Source: Solirubrobacter ginsenosidimutans (lineage in GTDB: Bacteria > Actinomycetota > Thermoleophilia > Solirubrobacterales > Solirubrobacteraceae). Taken from it: a stretch of 27,074 nt of DNA. The position numbers and the translations under genes are program-made. Shown here piece by piece: positions 1 to 7,094 of this stretch. The notes beneath the pieces are model-generated. The model did not search any database. It worked only from the letters and a program-made list of their open reading frames with translations, and was not told the DNA's origin. Each line of letters opens with the position of its first letter. Position 1 is the first letter of the stretch. Location of the stretch: positions 1 through 27,074 of the forward strand of contig NZ_JAPDOD010000086.1 of assembly GCF_027587205.1 (NCBI RefSeq). Reading direction: 5' to 3'.

Positions 1-59
1 AGCTCGCGCTCGCGCTCGGCTACGACGTCGAGGCCGCCCTCGAGTTGCGCGACCCGTGA
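1..59 (+). CDS. C-terminal tail of an unidentified protein (partial)
   Basis: A reading frame enters from the left edge (codons begin at position 3) and ends at TGA 57-59, giving the tail LALALGYDVEAALELRDP. Its mix of hydrophobic and acidic residues looks like a normal folded-protein C-terminus, and the frame ends cleanly before an untranslated-looking stretch. The other two plus frames give arginine-rich, repetitive peptides. There is too little sequence to name a family. The following 266 nt up to the antiporter hold no gene I can recognise. Confidence 0.35.
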   Translation, partial: LALALGYDVEAALELRDP

Positions 60-325
60 CCTGGACGCGCCGCCGATCTCGGGCACCAAGAGCGTGCGCA
101 ACCGGGATTCCATGCCAACAGGGTGATGCCAGCGCGTGGTGACCCGCAGATGATCGCTGACCACAAATCAGCGACGGACGGACAGGAGGGTTGATCGATG
201 GCGCCGGAGCGCAACATCCAGGCTTCCGCTCCTGGAGGGCCCAGGAATCTCGGTTTCGGGTCGTGGCTGCTGGTCGGCCTCGTGCCGCACGCGCCGCTGT
301 TTGACCGCCAGAACGGACGCCCCCG

Positions 326-1657
326 GTGACGTGGGCTCTGGCCATCGTGGCGCTCACGCTGCTCGCCGTCGCGGCCGTCTCGCGCCGGCTGACCGGGACG
401 CCGGTGACGCCGGCGATCGTGTTCGTGGCGGTCGGGCTCCTCGTCGGCCCCGAGGTGCTCGGCGGGATCGATCTCGAGAGCTCGAGCGCGACCGTGCGCG
501 CGCTGGCGGAGGCGACGTTGGCGCTCGTCCTGTTCTGCGATGCCTCCCGGATCGATCTCGGGCAGCTCAGGCGCGAGATCCGAGTGCCGGAGCGTCTGCT
601 CGGGATCGGCTTGCCGTTGACCATCGCGCTCGGCACGCTGGCCGCGCTCGCGATCTTCGACCAGCTGACCGTCGAAGAAGCCGTGATCCTGGCCGTGGTA
701 CTGGCACCGACCGACGCCGCGCTCGGGCAGGCAGTCGTGACCGAGCCGCGCATCCCGGGAAGGATCCGCCAGGGACTCAACGTCGAGAGCGGGCTCAACG
801 ACGGCATCTGCGTCCCACTGCTGTTCGCGGCCGTGGCTGTCGCAGACGTGGAATCGGAGATCTCCGAGGGCCGCAGCGCCGGCACACTGCTGCTCGAGGA
901 GATCGGCTACGGCGTGATCGGCGGCGTAGTGGGCGGGCTCGTGGTCGCGGCGATCATCATCCACGCCGGACGCCGCGAGCTGATCGCAGACGCGTGGCGG
1001 CAGGTGATCCCGGCGTCGGGAGCGGCGCTGGCGTATGGCACCGCCAGCGCGCTGGGCGGATCGGGATTCATCGCCGCGTTCGTCGCCGGCATGACCTTCC
1101 GGCTTGTGCTCGGACGCGACCCGGGCCACACCAATGAGCTCAGCGAGCAGCTCGGCAACGTCCTCAACGGCGTCACCTTCGTGCTCTTCGGCGCCATCCT
1201 GCTCGGCCCCGCACTCGGTGAGCTGAGCTGGGAGCTCGCGCTGTACGCAGTTCTCAGCCTCACGCTGGTCCGGATGCTCCCGGTCGCCATCGCCATGCTG
1301 GGAACAAAGGCCAGGACGCCGACGCTCGGCTTCCTCGGCTGGTTCGGCCCCCGCGGCCTGGCATCGATCGTGTTCGCCGTGATCGTCGTCGAGGAGTCAA
1401 ATCTTCCCCACGAGCACCTGATCGTCCTCGCGATCTACCTGACCGTCGGCCTGTCGGTCTTCGCCCATGGCCTCACCGCGGCCCCTCTCGCCAACCGCTA
1501 CGCCCGCTGGTACGAGCAGCACCCGCGCGATCAGGCCCCGCCGATGGAGAGCGCCCCGACCGACGTCACACGCGCCCGCGGACCTGCACCGCAGGGCGCC
1601 GACCCGACCGACTCCGCGGCTCGGCGATATCCCCCTAATCGGATCTCAAGGAGATAG
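326..1657 (+). CDS. CPA1-type cation:proton antiporter (Na+/H+ exchanger)
   Basis: A 443-residue integral membrane protein made almost entirely of hydrophobic segments (about 11-12) with a short polar, proline-rich cytoplasmic tail (about 395-443). It should exchange Na+ or K+ for H+ across the cytoplasmic membrane in pH and ion homeostasis. Family marks visible: LAPTDAALGQ (about 127-135), where CPA exchangers carry an ion-site TD(P) motif; ESGLNDG (154-160), whose Asn-Asp pair (158-159) is the CPA1 ion-binding ND motif; and GPRGLASIVFA near residue 341. The GTG start at 326 is chosen because the first membrane segment begins at once and no better in-frame start lies upstream. The length is normal for the bacterial NhaP-like group. 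The ion specificity cannot be told from sequence. The next gene starts 4 nt after the stop, so the two are probably co-transcribed. Confidence 0.9.
   Translation: MTWALAIVALTLLAVAAVSRRLTGTPVTPAIVFVAVGLLVGPEVLGGIDLESSSATVRALAEATLALVLFCDASRIDLGQLRREIRVPERLLGIGLPLTIALGTLAALAIFDQLTVEEAVILAVVLAPTDAALGQAVVTEPRIPGRIRQGLNVESGLNDGICVPLLFAAVAVADVESEISEGRSAGTLLLEEIGYGVIGGVVGGLVVAAIIIHAGRRELIADAWRQVIPASGAALAYGTASALGGSGFIAAFVAGMTFRLVLGRDPGHTNELSEQLGNVLNGVTFVLFGAILLGPALGELSWELALYAVLSLTLVRMLPVAIAMLGTKARTPTLGFLGWFGPRGLASIVFAVIVVEESNLPHEHLIVLAIYLTVGLSVFAHGLTAAPLANRYARWYEQHPRDQAPPMESAPTDVTRARGPAPQGADPTDSAARRYPPNRISRR
1648..1653 (+). promoter_or_regulatory. Shine-Dalgarno AAGGAG fixing the start of the small downstream gene
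   Basis: AAGGAG lies inside the last codons of the antiporter, 8 nt before the ATG at 1662. It makes 1662 the likely start, although the open frame itself extends back inside the antiporter to 1467. Confidence 0.65.
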
Positions 1658-1661
1658 AGCG

Positions 1662-1949
1662 ATGGCGATTGGACCCGTTCAGCTGCTCGAGGTCGGCGCG
1701 CATGCCCGGGAGAGGCCGCCGATGACTCCCAACACCACGCCGGTGCAGCCGAGAACCGCACCGGAGCTGCGCGCCCAACGACTCGGGTCAGCGCTGCGCA
1801 GCCTCGCCGCCGACCTCGTCGACGAGCGCCGAAACGTGGCCCGACTTCGGCGCGAGATCGCAGACCTGACGCAGGAGATCGCCGATCTGACAGCGCGGCT
1901 CGAGTGCCGCGCGCCGACGCCATCGGCCGATCCCACACGGCCTCGGTAG
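1662..1949 (+). CDS. small coiled-coil protein, unknown function
   Basis: A 95-residue protein with no family I recognise. Residues 1-40 are proline/threonine-rich and probably disordered. Residues about 40-82 form a charged amphipathic helix with regular leucine/isoleucine spacing (for example RLRREIADLTQEIADLTARL), typical of a short coiled coil that would dimerise. The tail is again proline-rich. There is no signal peptide or membrane segment. The start is set by a good Shine-Dalgarno sequence 8 nt upstream; ATG 1722 is an alternative. It follows the antiporter by 4 nt, which suggests translational coupling, so a regulatory or accessory role for the transporter is possible but is inference only. 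The gene end faces the 3' end of the minus-strand LAL-like gene. Confidence 0.6.
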   Translation: MAIGPVQLLEVGAHARERPPMTPNTTPVQPRTAPELRAQRLGSALRSLAADLVDERRNVARLRREIADLTQEIADLTARLECRAPTPSADPTRPR

Positions 1950-2012
1950 GCCCTTCCAAGCACGCACAGGCCAACAGCGAGGGCGCCGGAACCGGCGGAC
2001 CGCTCGTTCTCG

Positions 2013-4631
2013 TCATCCGCGCGTCTCGGCTCGTTGCTTGGCGGTCGGCGCCCGGTCGTTGAGTCGTCGTGTCTCGCGATCCGCCCGGACGATCCAGAGC
2101 GTCGCGCCGAGTTGTGTGAAGAGCGCGCGGGCCTGGGCGAGGGCGTGTTCCGCGTCGCGGCGTTGGCCTGCCTGTCCGAGGATCGCGCCTCGTGCAAGCA
2201 GCGTCCGGCCGCGTGCGAATGGGTCTGCGAGCTGCCGGTGTGCCTGGATGGCGGCGTTCGCGGCGGCGATCGCGCGTTCGTGGTCGCCCGTGGCGGACGC
2301 GAGCAGCGCACGGCAGCGGAGCGCCGAGGCGATCGCCCAGCGACGATTCAGGCGTTCGCCGGTCGCGTGCAGCTCATGCAACATCGTCCGTGCGGCGGCG
2401 AACTCTCCGAGGGCGATGAGGGCCTCGATCGCATCCGGGGCCGCGCCTGGGAGCGCCGGTTCGACGAACCCGTGGCCGTGTAGGGCGTTGACGACGGGAC
2501 CGAGATGCCGATGTGCGGTGAGCGGGTCCTGCAGCGAAAGGGCGATGAAGCCGAGCACGGCTTCGTGCAGCCAGACGAACAGCTGCTCGCCCCCGGCACG
2601 GGCGACCTCTAGGCCGATCGTGGCCGCGTCGCGGGCGTGCTCGACGCGGCCCCGGTGTGCGTCCACGAGCGCGCGCGCCAGCAGCGTCGACGCCTGGAGG
2701 TTGGCGCTGCGCGAGGCGTCCGCGGCGGCCGCGGCCTCGGCGTGCTGATCGGCGAGGGACCAGCGACCGGCGCGCAACTCCAGTTCGGTGAGCAGGTAGG
2801 AGGACCAACTGGCCTCCGCGGTGAGGGCGGACTGTGCGACGGCGTCCCCTTCACGGGGACGGTCGCGGCGCGCGTAGATCAGCGCGCGCGCCTCGTCGAG
2901 CTCGCCGGCGATCAACAGCTGGATCGCGAGGTTGAATTGCGCGTCCAGCAGCGGTGTGGTGATCGACTCGCCGTCACGGGCCGCACGCGCGAGCGTTACG
3001 GCACGCTTCCCGAGCTCGCGTTGGATGCCGCCGCCGCGTAGGAAGCGCACGAGCGCGCATTCCGACATCGCGCCCGCCGCAAGCGACGGGCTGTTCGCAT
3101 CGGCCAACCGCGCGGCGAGCGTGACGTGCTGTTCCCATCGGTCGAGGTCGCCCGTCATCCCGAACGCGCTCCCAAGCAGTTGGTGAATCGAGGCCAGAAG
3201 CGTCCGTTCGGTGCCGGCCTCGGCGAGTGCGCGCTCCGCGAGGGAGATCGCACGCGTCGTCTGCTCGGAGATCGCGGCGAGATCGAGCAGGCTGCGCGCT
3301 CGTTCCGGTCCGGGCGCCTGCTCGTCGATCACTGCGCTCAACAGCGTGCGCGCGCGGGGGCCGTCTCCCGCATGCACGTGATAGAGGGCGGCCGTCCGCC
3401 CACGCGCGCGGCGCTTCCCGTCTTGCGTGGGCGGCGTGAGCCGTGCGGCCTGTTCGGCCAGCTCGGCGGCGGCGGCCGGAGCGCCTCGTCGGTGCGCCTG
3501 TGCGGCGGCGTGATCGAGTGCGTCCGAGACCTCCGCGTCGGGGTGCTCGGCGCCGAGCGCGAGCTGTGCGGCACGTTGCTCGGGATCGTCGGCAAGCTCT
3601 GCGAGCCGTCGGTGGATCGCGCGACGGTGGACATCGTCGACCAGTCCGTGGGCCGCGGCGGCGAGCAGCGGGTGGGTGAATCGCAGCTGGCCGCGCCGGT
3701 CGGTCTCGAGGATCCCGGCCGCGAGCGCGTCGCCAAGATGCACCTCGAGTCGCTCACTCAGTGCCGGGCTCGGACGTGGCGAGACCGCCAGCGCGGCGAG
3801 CCAGGCGTGCGCCGATTCCGGCAGGATGCTCAGTCGCCGTTCGAGCAAGCCGGCCAGGGTTTCCGGGACCGTCAAGGGCTCGCCCGGTGCGAGCCGCGCG
3901 TCGGCTGGCAGCGCACGCGCCAGTTCCAGTGCGTGCAGCGGATTGCCTCCCACGAGCTCGACCAGACGGCGAAGCACCGGGGGCGTGAACCGGCGGCCTA
4001 GCCGCGCCGCGAGCAACGCATCGATCGCCGCCGGGCCGAGCCCCTCGACCGTGAGCCGCTCGACCGAGAGGCCTTCGAGCACCACCAGCCCCGGACCGTT
4101 CGCGCCTGCGCGCGCCGCGGCCAGTAGCCCGACGGGTGCGTTGACCCGGCGCAGCGCGTAGGCCAGCACCCGAGCCGTGGCCTCATCCAGCCATTGGATG
4201 TCATCCACCGCCACCACCAACGGTCCCATGGCGCTCATGCCTCGAAACACCTCGAGCACGGCCAGGCTGACGGCGAGCTCGTCCGCGACGGGCTGTTCCT
4301 GGCCCGGGGCTGAGAGCGCCGCGGCGAGCGCACCGCGCTGATGTGCCGGCAGGCCGGCCACCACCCGGCCGGAGAATCCGTCCGCCAGGTCCACGAGCCC
4401 GGCGAACGGCCGCTCGCGCGCTGCCGCGCTCGCGCTGGCGCTCAGCACCCGTGCCCCCGCCGCACGCGCAAGCTCGACGCCGCGGCTCCACAGGACCGTC
4501 TTCCCGATTCCGCCCTCACCCTCGAGCACGACCCGCGCGGGGGCGCCCCACGCCATCCGGCCCGCCAACTCCGTCAGCCGAGCCGTTTCTGCGCGGCGAC
4601 CAACCACCGCGACCTCTCCGGCCACATCCAT
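2013..4631 (-). CDS. LuxR/LAL-like signalling ATPase lacking the C-terminal HTH
   Basis: An 872-residue protein with the layout of large ATP-binding LuxR (LAL/MalT-like) regulators: an N-terminal AAA/STAND-type ATPase domain with Walker A GEGGIGKT (38-45) and Walker B LVVAVDDIQWLD, then a NPLHALELARALP segment typical of this group, then a long alanine-rich alpha-helical TPR-like region to the end. The usual LuxR helix-turn-helix (about 60 residues, at the extreme C-terminus of the family) is absent: the protein stops about 20 residues after the last helical repeat, ending in QRAETRG. The expected DNA-binding sequence is not found in any frame just downstream, where converging plus-strand genes lie. 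It may act through protein partners or be a truncated regulator. The ATG at 4631 is chosen because the conserved GRR-E motif follows at once. The open frame continues upstream to 5468, but that stretch is antisense to the next gene. Confidence 0.85.
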   Translation of the reverse strand: MDVAGEVAVVGRRAETARLTELAGRMAWGAPARVVLEGEGGIGKTVLWSRGVELARAAGARVLSASASAAARERPFAGLVDLADGFSGRVVAGLPAHQRGALAAALSAPGQEQPVADELAVSLAVLEVFRGMSAMGPLVVAVDDIQWLDEATARVLAYALRRVNAPVGLLAAARAGANGPGLVVLEGLSVERLTVEGLGPAAIDALLAARLGRRFTPPVLRRLVELVGGNPLHALELARALPADARLAPGEPLTVPETLAGLLERRLSILPESAHAWLAALAVSPRPSPALSERLEVHLGDALAAGILETDRRGQLRFTHPLLAAAAHGLVDDVHRRAIHRRLAELADDPEQRAAQLALGAEHPDAEVSDALDHAAAQAHRRGAPAAAAELAEQAARLTPPTQDGKRRARGRTAALYHVHAGDGPRARTLLSAVIDEQAPGPERARSLLDLAAISEQTTRAISLAERALAEAGTERTLLASIHQLLGSAFGMTGDLDRWEQHVTLAARLADANSPSLAAGAMSECALVRFLRGGGIQRELGKRAVTLARAARDGESITTPLLDAQFNLAIQLLIAGELDEARALIYARRDRPREGDAVAQSALTAEASWSSYLLTELELRAGRWSLADQHAEAAAAADASRSANLQASTLLARALVDAHRGRVEHARDAATIGLEVARAGGEQLFVWLHEAVLGFIALSLQDPLTAHRHLGPVVNALHGHGFVEPALPGAAPDAIEALIALGEFAAARTMLHELHATGERLNRRWAIASALRCRALLASATGDHERAIAAANAAIQAHRQLADPFARGRTLLARGAILGQAGQRRDAEHALAQARALFTQLGATLWIVRADRETRRLNDRAPTAKQRAETRG

Positions 4632-4772
4632 CCAGCACGACCCTAACCCCGCCGCGCCACCCGCCGCAACCGTCCCGTCACAGCGCGCGAGCGCCGAAGG
4701 TCCGCGCGCGGACGGCCAGGGGCAGCGGTCGAGCGTTGTTGCGCAGTCGGCGGTGGGTGATCTAGGGTCGGC
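4632..4772. promoter_or_regulatory. divergent intergenic region between LAL-like ATPase and GAF/SpoIIE gene
   Basis: These 141 nt separate two genes transcribed away from each other and must hold both promoters. I could not pick out a convincing -35/-10 pair in this very GC-rich stretch. AGGG a few bases before GTG 4773 is a weak ribosome-binding site for the plus-strand gene. Confidence 0.4.
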
Positions 4773-7013
4773 GTGAAAGGGGAACGCATCAGCAACCCGA
4801 CGCAAACTTCGACCGCCTCGACGGACACCGGGATCATGCATGCCGAGGGCTTGCAGGGGTGGCTGCGCGAAACGCTCGAGGAGATCATCGCCCAGGTACG
4901 CGGGCTGATCGACGTCAGCGGTGTGGCGTTCGAGGTCGTCGAGAAGCCGGGCGACGAGATCCGCCCCGCCGCCGCCTGGTTTGCGTCGGTCGAGGTCTGG
5001 CGGGCATTCGGGCCACTGCTGGCCCGGCCGTACGATCCCCACCGGGCCGGCGTCACCGAGGCCGCCATCGAGCGCGGCAGCGCGCTCCTGATCGAGCGCA
5101 TGGAGGTCTGGCCGGGTGCCGACGCGCTGCGTGAGCGCTTGGCCGATCGGCTCGACGCCGAGCACGCCGCGTACGCCTGGGAGTGGTACCGCAGCGGCTC
5201 GTTCATCTCCTGCCCGGTTCGCACGGCCGGGCAGCGAACCCTCGGTGTCTTGGTGATCTCCTCGCACCCACCCAGCGAGCCGCTGGGCGAGACGCACCTT
5301 CGAGCGGTCGAGGTGTTCGCGCGGCTGGCGGGGCTCGCGCTCGAGCGCTCGGAACTGCTGGAGCGCGAATCCCTGCGCACCCAGGAGGAGCAGTTGCTCA
5401 ACCGGGCGTCCAAGGCCGTCGCGGCGTCGCTGGAACCCAGCACGGTCAATCGCGCCATCGTGGAGCACGCCGGCGCATTGACCGGCGCGACGAAGGTCCT
5501 GCTCCTACGCCTCGACCCGACCGTCGGCGAGTTGCGTGGCGTCGCCAACGTGGGGTGCTCCGCTCGCGAGGCGCGCGCCCGCGTGCCGGTCGGCGAGGGC
5601 ACGGCCGGCCTCGTCGCCCTGACCGGCGAGCCCTGCCTCAGCGGCGAGCAAGACGCAGAGTGGGGCATCGAGCACGAGCCTGTCGGGTCCTTCGCGCACG
5701 TTCCCGTCGCGCTCGCGGGCCGCATCTTCGGCGTGCTCAGCACCGCGCACGAGGCGCCCGGCCACTTCGGCGCGGACGAGCTGCGGCGGTTGACCGCGCT
5801 CGCGCTCAGCGCCGCCGGGGCGATCGCCAACGCGCTCGACTTCCAGCGCGAGCGACGGATCGTCAACGCCCTCACACGCGGGTTCGTGCCCGAGCCGCCG
5901 CGGGCGCTGACGGGCGTCGAGGTCGGCCTTGTCTACGAGCCCGTCGGCCACGACGTCGGTGGCGGCGACCTCTTCGGGGTCTGGCAGCTCCCCAGCGGCG
6001 CGCTCGCGATCCTGATCGGCGACGTCAGTGGCAAAGGCTTGGAGGTCGCCGCGATGAGCGCCATGGTGCGCTTCTTCGTCGAGGCCCGCGCCTGGGATAC
6101 CCACGATCCGGCCGGGGTGCTCGCACAGACCAACCGGATCCTTCATCGTCGGCTCCCTGCCTCGAGCTTTGCCACCGCGTTCCTCGGCATCGCGTGCGAC
6201 GGCACGCTCCGCTTCTGCAATGCCGGCCATCCGCCACCGCGGATCCTGCGCGCGGACGGGAGCCAGGAGGAACTCGCAGCCACCGGCATCCCGCTCGGTA
6301 TCGAGGAGGACGGACGCCACACCGACCAAAGCGTTCGCTTCGCCGCCGGCGACACCCTCTTCGCCGCCACCGACGGACTGCTCGAGGCGCGCCACGACGG
6401 GCAATTCTTCGGCGACGCCCGGCTCCCGTCGCTGCTCGCCGAGCACGCCCGCGTCCTCGCCCCGCAGTCGCTCGCCGAGCTGGTCCATGCCGACGCCGAA
6501 CGCTGGGCGAACAAGCGCCACGACGACGTCGCCGTCCTCGTCGTGCGTCCCTCTCCCGCGCTCCTGCGCCGCGAGTCTGCCGGCAGCCCGGCGGCACGCG
6601 CCCTGTTCGAGGAGTACCTCGAACTCGTGCGCGAGCGGCTCGGCCCAGCGTTTGCACCGACCGAGGCGATCTTCGCCAGCGAGCGCAGCTTCGATGAGCC
6701 CGGCGCGGCGTTCTTGGTCGTCTACGCCGACGAGCGCCCCGTCGGCTGCGGCGGCATGCGCCCGCTCGGCCCCCGAGTGGTCGAGATCAAGCGGATGTTC
6801 GTGACCGCCGAAGCTCGGCGCCATGGCCACGGACGCCACCTCCTGGCCGAACTGGAGGCGCTCGCGGCCGCCGGAGGCGCGCGCCACGTACGCCTCCTGA
6901 CCACCGAGGCGCTCGCGGAAGCGCGCCGCCTCTACGCGTCCGCCGGGTACCGCGAAATCGAGGCGCACGTGGTCGACGGCCATCGCGACGCCTGGCTCGA
7001 AAAGGACCTCTAA
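4773..7013 (+). CDS. GAF-GAF-SpoIIE (PP2C-like) phosphatase fused to a GNAT acetyltransferase
   Basis: A 746-residue cytoplasmic signalling protein. Two GAF-like sensor domains (about 30-195 and 205-355) are joined by a helical linker. A SpoIIE/RsbU-type phosphatase domain follows (about 375-592), with the metal-binding acidic motifs in place: GGGDLFGV (Asp399), GDVSGKG (Asp417), ATDGLLEA (Asp534) and RHDDVAVLVV (Asp584/585). Such domains dephosphorylate anti-sigma-factor antagonists. A C-terminal GNAT domain (about 600-746) has the acetyl-CoA loop VTAEARRHGHGRHLL (678-691) after a strand VEIKRMF, and a late YASAGYREIE motif. GTG 4773 gives the full frame; ATG 4836 (residue 22) is an alternative start, as the first 20 residues are low-complexity. 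The phosphatase-GNAT fusion is unusual. No anti-sigma or STAS partner gene is adjacent, so the target is unknown. Confidence 0.88.
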   Translation: MKGERISNPTQTSTASTDTGIMHAEGLQGWLRETLEEIIAQVRGLIDVSGVAFEVVEKPGDEIRPAAAWFASVEVWRAFGPLLARPYDPHRAGVTEAAIERGSALLIERMEVWPGADALRERLADRLDAEHAAYAWEWYRSGSFISCPVRTAGQRTLGVLVISSHPPSEPLGETHLRAVEVFARLAGLALERSELLERESLRTQEEQLLNRASKAVAASLEPSTVNRAIVEHAGALTGATKVLLLRLDPTVGELRGVANVGCSAREARARVPVGEGTAGLVALTGEPCLSGEQDAEWGIEHEPVGSFAHVPVALAGRIFGVLSTAHEAPGHFGADELRRLTALALSAAGAIANALDFQRERRIVNALTRGFVPEPPRALTGVEVGLVYEPVGHDVGGGDLFGVWQLPSGALAILIGDVSGKGLEVAAMSAMVRFFVEARAWDTHDPAGVLAQTNRILHRRLPASSFATAFLGIACDGTLRFCNAGHPPPRILRADGSQEELAATGIPLGIEEDGRHTDQSVRFAAGDTLFAATDGLLEARHDGQFFGDARLPSLLAEHARVLAPQSLAELVHADAERWANKRHDDVAVLVVRPSPALLRRESAGSPAARALFEEYLELVRERLGPAFAPTEAIFASERSFDEPGAAFLVVYADERPVGCGGMRPLGPRVVEIKRMFVTAEARRHGHGRHLLAELEALAAAGGARHVRLLTTEALAEARRLYASAGYREIEAHVVDGHRDAWLEKDL

Positions 7014-7094
7014 GCGGCGCAGTCCGCAACCACGGGCCCGGTCGAAGTCCATCTCTAGCGGCGCAAACTCGCATGACGAATCGCAGCGAGGCCC

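Noticed and set aside
20..1129. 369-codon minus-strand open frame opposite the antiporter
   Set aside because: Highly charged, low-complexity translation without family features; the antiporter frame has membrane segments and motifs.
4632..5468. N-terminal extension of the LAL-like ATPase by 279 codons
   Set aside because: The frame is open but lies wholly antisense to the well-supported GAF/SpoIIE gene, has no family features, and the ATPase domain starts properly at ATG 4631.
5505..7052. 515-codon minus-strand open frame
   Set aside because: Antisense shadow of the SpoIIE-GNAT gene caused by high third-position GC.
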